Source of the DNA: Acidianus sp. HS-5
Lineage (GTDB): Archaea > Thermoproteota > Thermoprotei_A > Sulfolobales > Sulfolobaceae
Assembly: GCF_021655615.1 (NCBI RefSeq)
Contig: NZ_AP025245.1
Coordinates: forward strand, 2,046,001 to 2,110,000
Length of the DNA: 64,000 nucleotides
Direction: 5' to 3'
A model generated the notes under the pieces. The model had not been told where the DNA came from and did not search any database. It saw only the letters and a list, made by a program, of their open reading frames with translations. This document shows positions 52,997 to 61,446 of this stretch, piece by piece (the stretch's first letter is position 1; each line of letters begins with the position of its first letter). The position numbers were made by a program, and so were the translations under genes.

Positions 52997-54142
52997 ATGA
53001 CACTATCTTTGAGAGTAGATGTAAGTCATAGATGTTCCTTTACAAATGAAGTAAGAATGATGTTCAAAATACTTTTAGTTCCTGAAAAGATATCCACTGC
53101 TACAGGATTTCATTATATAATATTGCTTGATACTAGCGGATCTATGGAAGGGTTAAAGATAGAGAAAGCTAAGAACGGTGCAATGGACTTATTAAAAAAG
53201 ATCCCTCAAGGTAACAAAGTTACATTTATAAAATTTGCAAGTACCGTGAATGTTATAAAGGAATATTCTGATCCATTAGACTTAACTGCTGAAATTCAAG
53301 ACATTACGGCTGGTGGGCAGACGTCATTATTTACTGCATTATTAACAGCTTTCAAAATAGCTACTAAGTACAATATGCCAGCTTACATTCTTTTACTTAC
53401 TGATGGTAATCCGACAGATGTCACAGATACAAGGACTTATGAGAAAATGAACATTCCTCAGAATGTTCAGATGATTTCCTTTGGAATAGGTGATGATTAT
53501 AATGAAGAACTTTTAAAAATCTTGAGCGATAGAACGGGTTCGACATTCTATCATATAGAAGAAGCTTCTGAAATTATTGAAAAACTACCTAAGGCAGCAA
53601 AAACTAAAATAGCCGGTAAAAATATAGTAGTTAATATAGTATCAGAGTCTTCTGTCAAATTATTAAATTATTCTTCATTACCTGTTAAGATAAACGCAGC
53701 GGAAGGTGTAATCAAAATATTAGGAGAGACTATAATACCTCCAAACTATTCTGGAAATTTTATGACAGTTAGGGTTAATTATGAAGATCCCGCTAAAAAT
53801 TCACAAGACGCTTTAATGAGTATCGTATCATTAAAGCCTGCTCAAGATCAGCAAACTTTCATTTCTAGTATAAACAAGGATGTTATAATGGAATATGAAT
53901 ATTATTCTACGTTACAGAAGTATTCAGAGGACGTTAATGCAGGTAATTTAATAGAAGCTACTAGGACATTAAAGAAGATGGAAGAATTGGCACAGGAAAC
54001 TAGAAGACTCGAGCTTATTGAGACTACAAAGAGGTTATCTACAGATCTTGAAACTACTAAAAGAATAGGTTCTACTGAGCAGACCAAAAGACTTTCTAAA
54101 GAGGTCTCAAGTGAGGTTACTAGAAAGTTGAGAGGAGAATAA
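52997..54142 (+). CDS. arnB: von Willebrand factor A domain protein (ArnB-like)
   Basis: A 381-residue protein with a vWA domain at about residues 40-210: MIDAS motif ILLDTSGSMEGLK and LLLTDGNPTDVTDT. A beta-rich middle domain follows. The C-terminal 60 residues are helical with repeated Thr-Lys-Arg units (ETTKRLS, ETTKRIG, EQTKRLS), resembling the C-terminal region that is phosphorylated in ArnB. It follows the phosphatase by ten bases with a GGTGA site. The end overlaps a convergent gene by 36 bases. Confidence 0.87.
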   Translation: MTLSLRVDVSHRCSFTNEVRMMFKILLVPEKISTATGFHYIILLDTSGSMEGLKIEKAKNGAMDLLKKIPQGNKVTFIKFASTVNVIKEYSDPLDLTAEIQDITAGGQTSLFTALLTAFKIATKYNMPAYILLLTDGNPTDVTDTRTYEKMNIPQNVQMISFGIGDDYNEELLKILSDRTGSTFYHIEEASEIIEKLPKAAKTKIAGKNIVVNIVSESSVKLLNYSSLPVKINAAEGVIKILGETIIPPNYSGNFMTVRVNYEDPAKNSQDALMSIVSLKPAQDQQTFISSINKDVIMEYEYYSTLQKYSEDVNAGNLIEATRTLKKMEELAQETRRLELIETTKRLSTDLETTKRIGSTEQTKRLSKEVSSEVTRKLRGE

Positions 54143-54667
54143 TGCATAATCCATGTCTAAGATTTTTGATTTAGAATGCCTATTATTAGGGACTATCTTA
54201 ATTTCTGCCGGAATCGAGGTTGCATTGATTCCCCAGCTTAATAAATAATTGGAAATTTCATTATATAACTCTTCTTTATTTTTTGCCATGATTGGTACAT
54301 CATGCAATATTAATATCTTTTCTAACTCCTTTTTAAATCCAAAAAAGATAATGTCGCTAGTCAAAGCATTTAGATTTCTAATTAATTTAGCATTTATACC
54401 AAGTACAATTTTCTTGCAATCTTTAAGTGAAGAAAGTCTTCCATCGCTTTTAGAGGTTATTGTATATTTATATCCTATCTGAATTTTGTTACCTTGTAAT
54501 CTATGATCTTTTATTACAATTAGTTCCCTTATAATATTAAGATTAGAGTTTAGTGATATAATTTCTGGAAATTCCTCTGCTAAAAAGGGTACAAAAGCTT
54601 TCCTAGTTACAATATAGTTAGCCTCTGGTGTAAGAATTGAATCAACATTATGACCGAACAATTTCAT
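54107..54667 (-). CDS. Hypothetical protein, 186 residues
   Basis: I do not recognise this protein. It starts MKLFGHNVDSILTPEANYIVTRK and is mixed alpha/beta with TSDIIFFGFKKELEKILILHDVP in the middle. There is no membrane segment. It converges on arnB with a 36-base overlap, so the pair could affect each other's mRNA ends. The 415 bases upstream are AT-rich. Confidence 0.6.
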   Translation of the reverse strand: MKLFGHNVDSILTPEANYIVTRKAFVPFLAEEFPEIISLNSNLNIIRELIVIKDHRLQGNKIQIGYKYTITSKSDGRLSSLKDCKKIVLGINAKLIRNLNALTSDIIFFGFKKELEKILILHDVPIMAKNKEELYNEISNYLLSWGINATSIPAEIKIVPNNRHSKSKILDMDYALFSSQLSSNLT

Positions 54668-55083
54668 ATGTAATGCTATATTTTTGTAGAATATATATCT
54701 TGCATTTATGTGTACTTAAATCTGTATGTAACAGTTTGATAGATAAAAAAATGTTTATAAAAATTCAATTAAATCGTTAAGGTATTATGTTAATGAAGTA
54801 TAAGCTCGTGCTATTAAATAAACATTTATGTAATTTATAGTTATAAATTAGGCTGATAAAATAAAAAGTATTTAAGATAATGATATGACTAAAGCATTTA
54901 ATAAATATTAAACATCATAATACAGCCTTATTTCTTATCGCAGTTTATCATTATTATTGAAATATAATATAAAAATTCAAGGGATTTTACGTCAATTTTA
55001 TTGTGTAAGAATATCCTTAGTGATTGAAATTATGAAAAAATTTTAATATCATATCGAGATGTATTTAGCAAGAGGGAAGAAAA
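54668..55083. other. AT-rich intergenic region, about 415 bases
   Basis: This stretch has no supported gene on either strand and is strongly AT-rich, with several TTTATAAA/TTTAAA-like stretches, such as ATGTTTATAAAAA near 54750 and TATTAAATAAACATTTATG near 54810. I see no tRNA, C/D box pair or long repeat. It separates the divergent hypothetical gene (54107-54667) from the AbrB-like gene and may hold promoters for both. Confidence 0.5.
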
Positions 55084-55245
55084 TTGGCAACAGAAGATAT
55101 AGTAAAAGTTAGCAGAAATTATCAAGTAACTATTCCTGCGAGAATTAGGCAAAAATTCCAAGTAAAGGAAGGAGATTTAGTAAGAGTTGTTTTCGATGAA
55201 AAAGAGAATACTGTGAAAATAATACCAGCTAATAAACAGACATAA
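55084..55245 (+). CDS. AbrB/SpoVT-like swapped-hairpin DNA-binding protein
   Basis: A 53-residue protein, TTG at 55084 and TAA at 55243-55245. The sequence IVKVSRNYQVTIPARIRQKFQVKEGD followed by VRVVFDEKENTVKIIPA is the AbrB/MazE swapped-hairpin fold, and resembles the small chromatin-like protein Sso7c4 of Sulfolobus. It could be an abundant DNA-binding protein or a local regulator. No toxin gene is adjacent. The end overlaps the convergent FAU-1-like gene by 17 bases. Confidence 0.8.
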   Translation: MATEDIVKVSRNYQVTIPARIRQKFQVKEGDLVRVVFDEKENTVKIIPANKQT

Positions 55246-56458
55246 TATAATTTATTTCCTTCTTTATTCTATCTAGCATGTCATAAGATAAGTATTTTTT
55301 ATTTTCCTCTAGTTTTTCCTCATCTATTACAAATTTTTCTCCATTTTTAATTACTACATCTACATCAAGGTCGATATACCTAATTCTTCCATCCATAAGT
55401 TCAGGCGGAGTCGATATATTTATGTATTTTCCCTTTAATATACCGTCTTTTCTGTAGTAATTATGAATCTCATGCCATTTACGCGAATCTATTTCCATTA
55501 CATCATAATCTCCGTCTTCCTTCCTAATTCCTAAGCCGTCATAATAACCGTTCCCGGAAATTTCCCTTTTAAGTAATAAGCAATATCCATCATCTGAAAC
55601 ATTTTTCTTAATCACTTTTCCTGGTTTTAAGAATATTCTCTTTCTATTGATTTTTATATGTTCTATTTCCATAGTGTCCTTAATCATTGAATCTAAAATT
55701 TGTCTTGGAGTAGCTTTGTTATTTTCTGCAATATCCACTTCTTTTGATCTTGACATCTTAAGCATGTGATGAAAATTAATTGTCTGTATAATGTTACTTC
55801 TTATTCTGTCTAAGTTTAACTTATCCTCTAGAGATAGAATTATAAGGAAAAAGTAACATCCTTGATTATAAAAATCTTCATTTTCATATCTGAACATTAA
55901 ATTTTCCAAATCTTTTTCAAGAGCATCATTGTTTTCAAATTGAGAATTACTTCTCCATTTTATATTATAGCCTTTTTTATTATATTTTATGCTTATGTTT
56001 AATAATCTCCTTTTATCTTCTGGATTTACATGTTCAGAAAAAAACGTTCTTCCTTCTCCCCTCCATAACATAGCGAATTTACTTACAGCCTTAGGCATAG
56101 ACAGTATTATCTTATCATCTATTGGAGGCTTAATTACAATGCCTTTCTCTAAACAAGGTTCTACATCGTAATTTTGATATTTACAGTTTTGTATTTCAAT
56201 GAAAGAATAAAGATTAACAGGAGATTTCCACACTATAGAATATGGAAAAAGTTCTTTCAAGTAATCTTCAGTTATATTTCCCATCACTATTAACGAGCCT
56301 TTATCTTCGCTATCCTTAAATGTTATATCTGCGGGTTCTCTTTTAGTATACTGCATAAATCTTTCAGCAATTTGAGGGCTCTGTTGTACAATCTCAAAGT
56401 TCTTAGATAGTAAGTATGTTAGAGCTGTGGTATAGATTCCTCTTATTCTAACTTTCAT
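55229..56458 (-). CDS. FAU-1-like RNA-binding protein (RNase E/G-like with DUF402)
   Basis: A 409-residue protein. The N-terminal part (VRIRGIYTTALTYLLSKNFEIVQQS, ADITFKDSEDKGSLIVMG) matches the S1-like and RNase E/G-related region of AU-1/FAU-1; the C-terminal 150 residues have the DUF402 features (YYRKDGILKGKYINISTPPE, RYIDLDVDVVIKNGEKFVIDEE). FAU-1 family members bind AU-rich RNA and have been reported to process 5S rRNA precursors. It overlaps the aconitase end by 11 bases. Confidence 0.78.
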   Translation of the reverse strand: MKVRIRGIYTTALTYLLSKNFEIVQQSPQIAERFMQYTKREPADITFKDSEDKGSLIVMGNITEDYLKELFPYSIVWKSPVNLYSFIEIQNCKYQNYDVEPCLEKGIVIKPPIDDKIILSMPKAVSKFAMLWRGEGRTFFSEHVNPEDKRRLLNISIKYNKKGYNIKWRSNSQFENNDALEKDLENLMFRYENEDFYNQGCYFFLIILSLEDKLNLDRIRSNIIQTINFHHMLKMSRSKEVDIAENNKATPRQILDSMIKDTMEIEHIKINRKRIFLKPGKVIKKNVSDDGYCLLLKREISGNGYYDGLGIRKEDGDYDVMEIDSRKWHEIHNYYRKDGILKGKYINISTPPELMDGRIRYIDLDVDVVIKNGEKFVIDEEKLEENKKYLSYDMLDRIKKEINYIMSVY

Positions 56459-58886
56459 CTTTTATCATCTTTTCTAGGACATAATTCAATATTCCTCCAG
56501 ATTTTAAGTATTCAATTTCACTTTTTGTATTTACTTTTAATGTTCCTAAGATCTCTATTTTATTTTCTCCTCCTAATGATATCTTAACTTTACCTTCTGG
56601 TTTTAATTCCTTTAATTCTATAGAAACTAATTCGTTTCCTTTTATTCCAAGTTTCTTCCAATCCTCAATCTCTATTGGTAAAACACCCATAGCAACTAGA
56701 TTACTTCTATGTATTCTTTCAAAACTCTCTGCTAATACGGCTTTAATCCCAAGTAACGCAGTAACCTTAGCAGCCCAATCCCTAGAACTACCACTCCCAT
56801 ACTGTTTTCCTGCAACTACTATAAGAGGTACTCCTTCTTTCTTGTACTGCATTGCAATTTCATATACAGTACCTTCTTTTCCATCTGGAAAGTGTACAGT
56901 ATATCCTCCTTCCTTATTTGTTAAGTAATTTTTAAGTTTAGGATTTGAAAATCCGCCTCTAATCATTACTTCATGGTTGCCTCTTCTAGCTCCGAAAGTA
57001 TTCAACTCCTTTACTCCTAGTGACAAAAGATACTTGCCTGCTTCGTTATTTGAAGATATAGGTCCGGCAGGAGATATGTGATCAGTGGTTATTTTATCTC
57101 CTAAAAGTAAGAGTATCCTAGCATTTTTAATTTCCAAGCTCTGGTTCTTCTCTTTAAACCAAGGAGGCTCAACAATATATGTAGATTCTGGCCAGTCATA
57201 TACTGGAGAAGGAGTTACTTTCAAATTCTCCCAGTTTTCATCTCCTTGAAAGATTGTAGAGTATTGTGATAAATAATATTCAGGATTCATTGCTAAATTC
57301 ATGTAAGAACTTATTTCATCAAGCGTAGGCCATATATCTTTTAAATATACTGGTTTACCATTAGGATCAAAAGCAATAGGTTCTTCATAATTCATATCAA
57401 TTCTGCCTGCTATGGCAAAGGCTACTACCATAATAGGTGAAGCCAAGAAGGTTCCCTTAAGTAATGGACTTATCCTTCCTTCAAAATTCCTGTTTCCGCT
57501 TATTACCGCATAGGCATCAATGCCATAAGCCTTTATGTCGTCCTCAACTTCCTTAATTAGAGGTCCTGCATTGCCTATGCATGTTGTGCACCCAAAGCCT
57601 ACTACGTGAAATCCAAGAGCTTCCAGATAAGGTAGTAATCCCGAGTCTTTTAAGTATTTTACAACTACTGGCGAGCCCGGAGCTAAACTAGTTTTCACGT
57701 AAGATTTACTCCTTAATCCTAACTCTACAGCCTTCTTAGCTAGTATTCCTGCACCTAACATTACTGTAGGATTTGAAGTGTTTGTACAACTAGTTATTGC
57801 AGCTACTACTACATCGCCGTCTTGTATAACTTTCCCTTTATTTCTCTTTTCAATCTTTAATGAACCGAAACTTATTCTCTCATCAGGGTTTCTTGGTCCA
57901 GCAATTGAAGGTTCTATATCGTTTAGATTTACTTCCACAACATCAGAGTATTTAATATCTTCTTTGCTGTTGAAGTAAATTCCCAGCTCTATAGCAATTT
58001 TCTTTACTCTATCTCCGTCACGACCAGTTAAATTAAGATATTTTATAGTCTGTTCATCTATAGGGAAGTACCCTACTGTAGCCCCGTACTCTGGAGCCAT
58101 GTTTGATATTGTAGCTCTATCTTGAACTGAAAGCCGTGATAAGGAGTTACCAAAGAATTCTACGTATTTTCCTACAACTCCTTTTTTCCTCAGCAATTCT
58201 GTAATGTACAAAACTACATCAGTAGGTGTTACTCCTTCTTTTATTTCTCCTTCAAGCCTTACTCCTATAACTTCTGGGACAACAGCATGGTAAGGTTCTC
58301 CCAGCATTACTGCCTCTGCTTCTAATCCACCAACGCCCCAGCCTAAGATACCTAAACCACCTATCATTGTAGTGTGAGAGTCGGTTCCTATTACAATTTC
58401 GGGCTCATTATTGTCATTAATTACTTTGCTTAAGTACTCAAGGTTTATTTGATGTATTATTCCCTTACCTGGTGGGATAATTCTGAGATTCCTAAAAGAT
58501 TTTTGAGCCCATTTTAGGAATTTATATCTTTCCTCATTTCTTTCAAATTCCTTCTTCATATTAAGACTTAAAGCGTAAGACGTACCATAATAGTCTACTT
58601 GAATTGAGTGATCTATAACTAAATCGCTTTGGATTACTGGATTTACTTTACCTGGATTTAGTCCTCTTCTAGATAATTCTGACCTCATTTCAGCAAGATC
58701 TACCAATAAGGGAACTCCAGTGTAATCTTGCATTATAACTCTAGTCGGCATGAAGGAAATTTCCTTTCCAGTCTTCCAATTTATTATTGAATCTAAGTCG
58801 TCCTGGGCTATTTTTTCTCCGTCTATATGTTTAGAAATATTTATTGCTAAAATTCTTAATGAGTAAGGAAGATTTTTTAGATCCAT
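56448..58886 (-). CDS. acnA: Aconitate hydratase
   Basis: An 812-residue AcnA-type aconitase of the citrate cycle, isomerising citrate and isocitrate with a 4Fe-4S cluster. The cluster ligands are in TSCTNTSNP and FGCTTCIGN, and the substrate-site segments IGTDSHTTMIGGLG and GSGSSRDWAAK are complete. The linker and the swivelling C-terminal domain are present. Together with fumC (27 kb) it reflects an oxidative citrate cycle. It heads the minus-strand pair acnA-FAU-1. Confidence 0.95.
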   Translation of the reverse strand: MDLKNLPYSLRILAINISKHIDGEKIAQDDLDSIINWKTGKEISFMPTRVIMQDYTGVPLLVDLAEMRSELSRRGLNPGKVNPVIQSDLVIDHSIQVDYYGTSYALSLNMKKEFERNEERYKFLKWAQKSFRNLRIIPPGKGIIHQINLEYLSKVINDNNEPEIVIGTDSHTTMIGGLGILGWGVGGLEAEAVMLGEPYHAVVPEVIGVRLEGEIKEGVTPTDVVLYITELLRKKGVVGKYVEFFGNSLSRLSVQDRATISNMAPEYGATVGYFPIDEQTIKYLNLTGRDGDRVKKIAIELGIYFNSKEDIKYSDVVEVNLNDIEPSIAGPRNPDERISFGSLKIEKRNKGKVIQDGDVVVAAITSCTNTSNPTVMLGAGILAKKAVELGLRSKSYVKTSLAPGSPVVVKYLKDSGLLPYLEALGFHVVGFGCTTCIGNAGPLIKEVEDDIKAYGIDAYAVISGNRNFEGRISPLLKGTFLASPIMVVAFAIAGRIDMNYEEPIAFDPNGKPVYLKDIWPTLDEISSYMNLAMNPEYYLSQYSTIFQGDENWENLKVTPSPVYDWPESTYIVEPPWFKEKNQSLEIKNARILLLLGDKITTDHISPAGPISSNNEAGKYLLSLGVKELNTFGARRGNHEVMIRGGFSNPKLKNYLTNKEGGYTVHFPDGKEGTVYEIAMQYKKEGVPLIVVAGKQYGSGSSRDWAAKVTALLGIKAVLAESFERIHRSNLVAMGVLPIEIEDWKKLGIKGNELVSIELKELKPEGKVKISLGGENKIEILGTLKVNTKSEIEYLKSGGILNYVLEKMIKDES

Positions 58887-58922
58887 GAGAATTTAATACT
58901 TTATAAAATATTAAGGTTTAAC

Positions 58923-59558
58923 ATGGAAGCTAACCTAGTTTCATTGTGTAAGAAATGTAAAGCCTTAGGATATTTTGGATCTTATGTTAGAAGAGAAGAT
59001 TATATAGAAAATGTTTCGGACATAAACATATTTGCAATTACTGATGATAAGTCATTACTATTAGAGCTTGGTAGTTATAATGGAATTTCACCTATTGTAG
59101 TTTCAGAAGAAAAATTTAAGGAAATTTGTAAAAATGGAGATGTTATTTGTTATTATATACTTCATGACTCTAGGCTTATTTGCGGCGAACTTCCCAAGGT
59201 TGAATTTTCAATAAGTAATAACACGTGTGAAAGACTAAAACTGTCCTCCTCATCGTTCATTAAGCTAAGCTATGAGGCTTTCAAAAGAAACGATGAAGTG
59301 AGCACATTAGAAAATGCTTATAGAGCCTTAAGGAGCCTTATTCAATATATTTCCTGCAATTCCTTAAGGAAGATACCTGTTTCTAATTCTGAAATTAAGG
59401 ATACTTGTATGAAGCTGAATTTAAATTTTTGCAAAGAATTTGATAATATAATTTTTATGAGAAATATGAGAAATCCTCTAACCGTGTGGTCTTTAAACAG
59501 AATATACAATATAATTAATTCTCAAATTAAATTAGATTTTTCATCAACATTTGCATAG
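58923..59558 (+). CDS. Nucleotidyltransferase-like protein with helical C-terminus
   Basis: A 211-residue protein. The N-terminal third has the MNT-type pol-beta pattern GYFGSYVRREDY ... VSDINIFAI, in which the second catalytic acidic residue of SDxD is replaced by Asn. The C-terminal half is helical (ENAYRALRSLIQYISC, EFDNIIFMRNMRNPLT), as in MNT-HEPN pairs, but the HEPN Rx4-6H motif is missing. It contains about ten cysteines, including CKKC. Function is unknown; it could be an inactive scaffold. It lies upstream of a DUF2258-like gene. Confidence 0.55.
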   Translation: MEANLVSLCKKCKALGYFGSYVRREDYIENVSDINIFAITDDKSLLLELGSYNGISPIVVSEEKFKEICKNGDVICYYILHDSRLICGELPKVEFSISNNTCERLKLSSSSFIKLSYEAFKRNDEVSTLENAYRALRSLIQYISCNSLRKIPVSNSEIKDTCMKLNLNFCKEFDNIIFMRNMRNPLTVWSLNRIYNIINSQIKLDFSSTFA

Positions 59559-59594
59559 AGAAAAATTAAATAATAGTATGCTAAAGAATTACAT

Positions 59595-60056
59595 ATGTCA
59601 GAAGCTCAAAGAGATATTGAAAGAGCTGAGGAATACGTAGAAACAACACCTAGAACTTCTATCTTAGGTGAAAATAAATTCGAATTATCTACAGGGTTAA
59701 TAATTGCCGCAAGATACGCAGATAAACTAAGAAGGGTTGCCTTAGTATCGTTAAGTAAGATAGTTCCTAGGGAAATTATAATAAGAGATGTGTCAGAATT
59801 TAATAAGAACTTATATGATAAAATGGTAAATCAAATGAAAATTGATAAATTAGATGTAATAAAGTTGATTGTATCAGTTAGATATGATAAATCTCAAAAT
59901 AAATTGATTTTCGAAGACACAAAAATTATAAAGTATTATACTGAAGACGAGTGCAAGAAGCAGTATGAATCTATAATTCAAGAGAATGAAATGCTAAAAA
60001 AGGAAATAAGCGACATAAGGAAAAAATTATCTGACTTACTTGGCTCAGTTCAATAA
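59595..60056 (+). CDS. DUF2258-like protein
   Basis: A 153-residue protein I associate with the archaeal family DUF2258. The core FELSTGLIIAARYADKLRRVALVSLS is followed by IVPREIIIRDVSEFNKNLYDKM and a C-terminal coiled coil (ESIIQENEMLKKEISDIRKKLSDLL). No function is established that I can name. It lies 36 bases after the nucleotidyltransferase-like gene. Confidence 0.65.
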   Translation: MSEAQRDIERAEEYVETTPRTSILGENKFELSTGLIIAARYADKLRRVALVSLSKIVPREIIIRDVSEFNKNLYDKMVNQMKIDKLDVIKLIVSVRYDKSQNKLIFEDTKIIKYYTEDECKKQYESIIQENEMLKKEISDIRKKLSDLLGSVQ

Positions 60057-60061
60057 CTTTT

Positions 60062-60349
60062 TTATCCTTTTATCAAACCTATTACTAAACCTATAATAAA
60101 GACAATAGAATTATAGGGAAGTAGTTTAATATAAGACGAAGCTTCACTTTCTGCCTTTGATGCTTCTTGGCCTAGTGTTATCAATCCATGCTCTATTGTG
60201 CTAGGAGATACTGCACCTATTGCAACAAGAATTATTATTATTGCAAGGATTACTATACCTATTTGAAATATTTTCTTTATTAGAATGCCTACTAATAATC
60301 CAAGAACAAAAGCTATGACTAACGATACTACATCAGTTGTTGAAATCAT
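60062..60349 (-). CDS. Small membrane protein, 95 residues
   Basis: It has three hydrophobic segments (about residues 7-24, 29-47 and 78-94), with a glycine-rich first helix IAFVLGLLVGILIKK and a polar loop STIEHGLITLGQEASKAESEASSY. Its layout recalls FUN14-like small membrane proteins, but the match is weak. It is convergent with the DUF2258-like gene, five bases apart. Confidence 0.6.
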   Translation of the reverse strand: MISTTDVVSLVIAFVLGLLVGILIKKIFQIGIVILAIIIILVAIGAVSPSTIEHGLITLGQEASKAESEASSYIKLLPYNSIVFIIGLVIGLIKG

Positions 60350-60451
60350 TCAACTAAATATCTTCCAAATATCTATTAAAGCTTTTGCCAAATACTACAA
60401 ATAATAAAATTTGTAACTTAACAAAATATTTAAGTCTTAATTAAAAACTTA

Positions 60452-60832
60452 TTACGCTTCAGCTATTACTGGTAAATGCTCTTTTAGGTTTTCTTTAACC
60501 TTACCCACTAATGCCTCTAGATCTTCTGCAATTTTCTTATATAAGTATTCATTATCTACCCAATATACGTAGCCCGGTCTTCCCTTCTTTTTGTCTTCAT
60601 CAATTTTATCTCTTAGTATTAATCCTTTATATATTAAGTTATTTATAGATTTACTAATTGATGCTTTAGTAACTTTTAACGTTTCAGCTAGCTCATCTGT
60701 TGAGATCTTACCTTTTTTGGACATTATTACATGTAAGACTTCTACGTCACTTTTAGATAGGCCGTATAGGAATGCCATTACCTCGTGTATGTCGACTTCT
60801 CTTCCGTCAGGGAATTTTATTCTTTCTGCCAT
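60452..60832 (-). CDS. Lrs14-family winged-helix regulator
   Basis: A 126-residue protein with the Lrs14/AbfR layout: HEVMAFLYGLSKSDVEVLHVIMSKKGKISTDELAETLKVTKASISKSINNLIYKGLILR, then a wing with KKGRPGYVYWVDNEYLYKK and a C-terminal dimerisation helix. Lrs14 proteins are abundant Sulfolobales regulators of biofilm, motility and other responses, often autoregulated. It is divergent from a cysteine-bearing HTH gene across 266 bases containing two operator-like dyads. Confidence 0.85.
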   Translation of the reverse strand: MAERIKFPDGREVDIHEVMAFLYGLSKSDVEVLHVIMSKKGKISTDELAETLKVTKASISKSINNLIYKGLILRDKIDEDKKKGRPGYVYWVDNEYLYKKIAEDLEALVGKVKENLKEHLPVIAEA

Positions 60833-60973
60833 TTTTCCTCTAATCTTATTATACTGTATTCTAAATTTAAAAAAAGTATGTTTATTAAAATAAGCAAAAA
60901 TATACGTTTAGGTAAATATGTGTACATTAATGAACATATATTTACATAAATATATACAATTTAGATATACTAG

Positions 60974-61040
60974 CGTAAACTGTGTTAATTAGAACATGAT
61001 AATAGGCTACTTGAAAAAGACGTAATTAACTCTGTTAATT
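60974..61040. promoter_or_regulatory. Two operator-like dyads in the Lrs14/HTH divergent region
   Basis: A perfect dyad AATTAAC-TCT-GTTAATT lies at 61024-61040, and a related half-degenerate copy (TAAAC-TGT-GTTAATT) at 60976-60990. The right half-sites are exactly 50 bases apart, near five helical turns, so two dimers could bind on the same face. Upstream, 60918-60942 contains another AT-rich dyad (TATGT ... ACATA). They are probably binding sites for Lrs14 or the divergent HTH protein. Confidence 0.5.
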
Positions 61041-61098
61041 GATTTTTCCTTGACTTATATTACATTTAATATTTATTCCGATACGATAACATTCAACT

Positions 61099-61416
61099 AT
61101 GAAATGGCAAACAGAATGTGAAAAAGCTTATTCCCTTATCGTTCCTTATTTGAGAACAATACTCATTAAAAAACTAATAGATCGAGGGGTTCCAATAAGA
61201 AGAGCATCTAAAATCGTAGGCTTATCTATAACATCTTATGAAAAGCATATAAAAGATGATAAGGTAAAGAAAATTCTAATGAATGAAGATATAAATGATA
61301 TGTTAGATGCTCTTGCTAGCAGGCTTTACTCTGGAGAAAGAATAGAACCAACTACCTTTTGTCTTGTGTGTTCTACTGCTAGGAAAATATTTGACCTATC
61401 CCCTTGTATTTTCTAA
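61099..61416 (+). CDS. HTH regulator with four cysteines (possible Fe-S or thiol sensor)
   Basis: A 105-residue protein. A helix-turn-helix (LIDRGVPIRRASKIVGLSITSYEKHIK) is followed by a helical part and a cysteine tail: Cys7 at the N-terminus and Cys88, Cys91 and Cys103 at the C-terminus (FCLVCSTARKIF). This resembles COG2522-type predicted regulators. The four cysteines could hold an iron-sulfur cluster or zinc. It lies 30 bases upstream of a flavin reductase-like gene, its probable target or partner. Confidence 0.7.
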   Translation: MKWQTECEKAYSLIVPYLRTILIKKLIDRGVPIRRASKIVGLSITSYEKHIKDDKVKKILMNEDINDMLDALASRLYSGERIEPTTFCLVCSTARKIFDLSPCIF

Positions 61417-61446
61417 ACTTTTTATTTAGTTTCCTAAAAAATAGTT

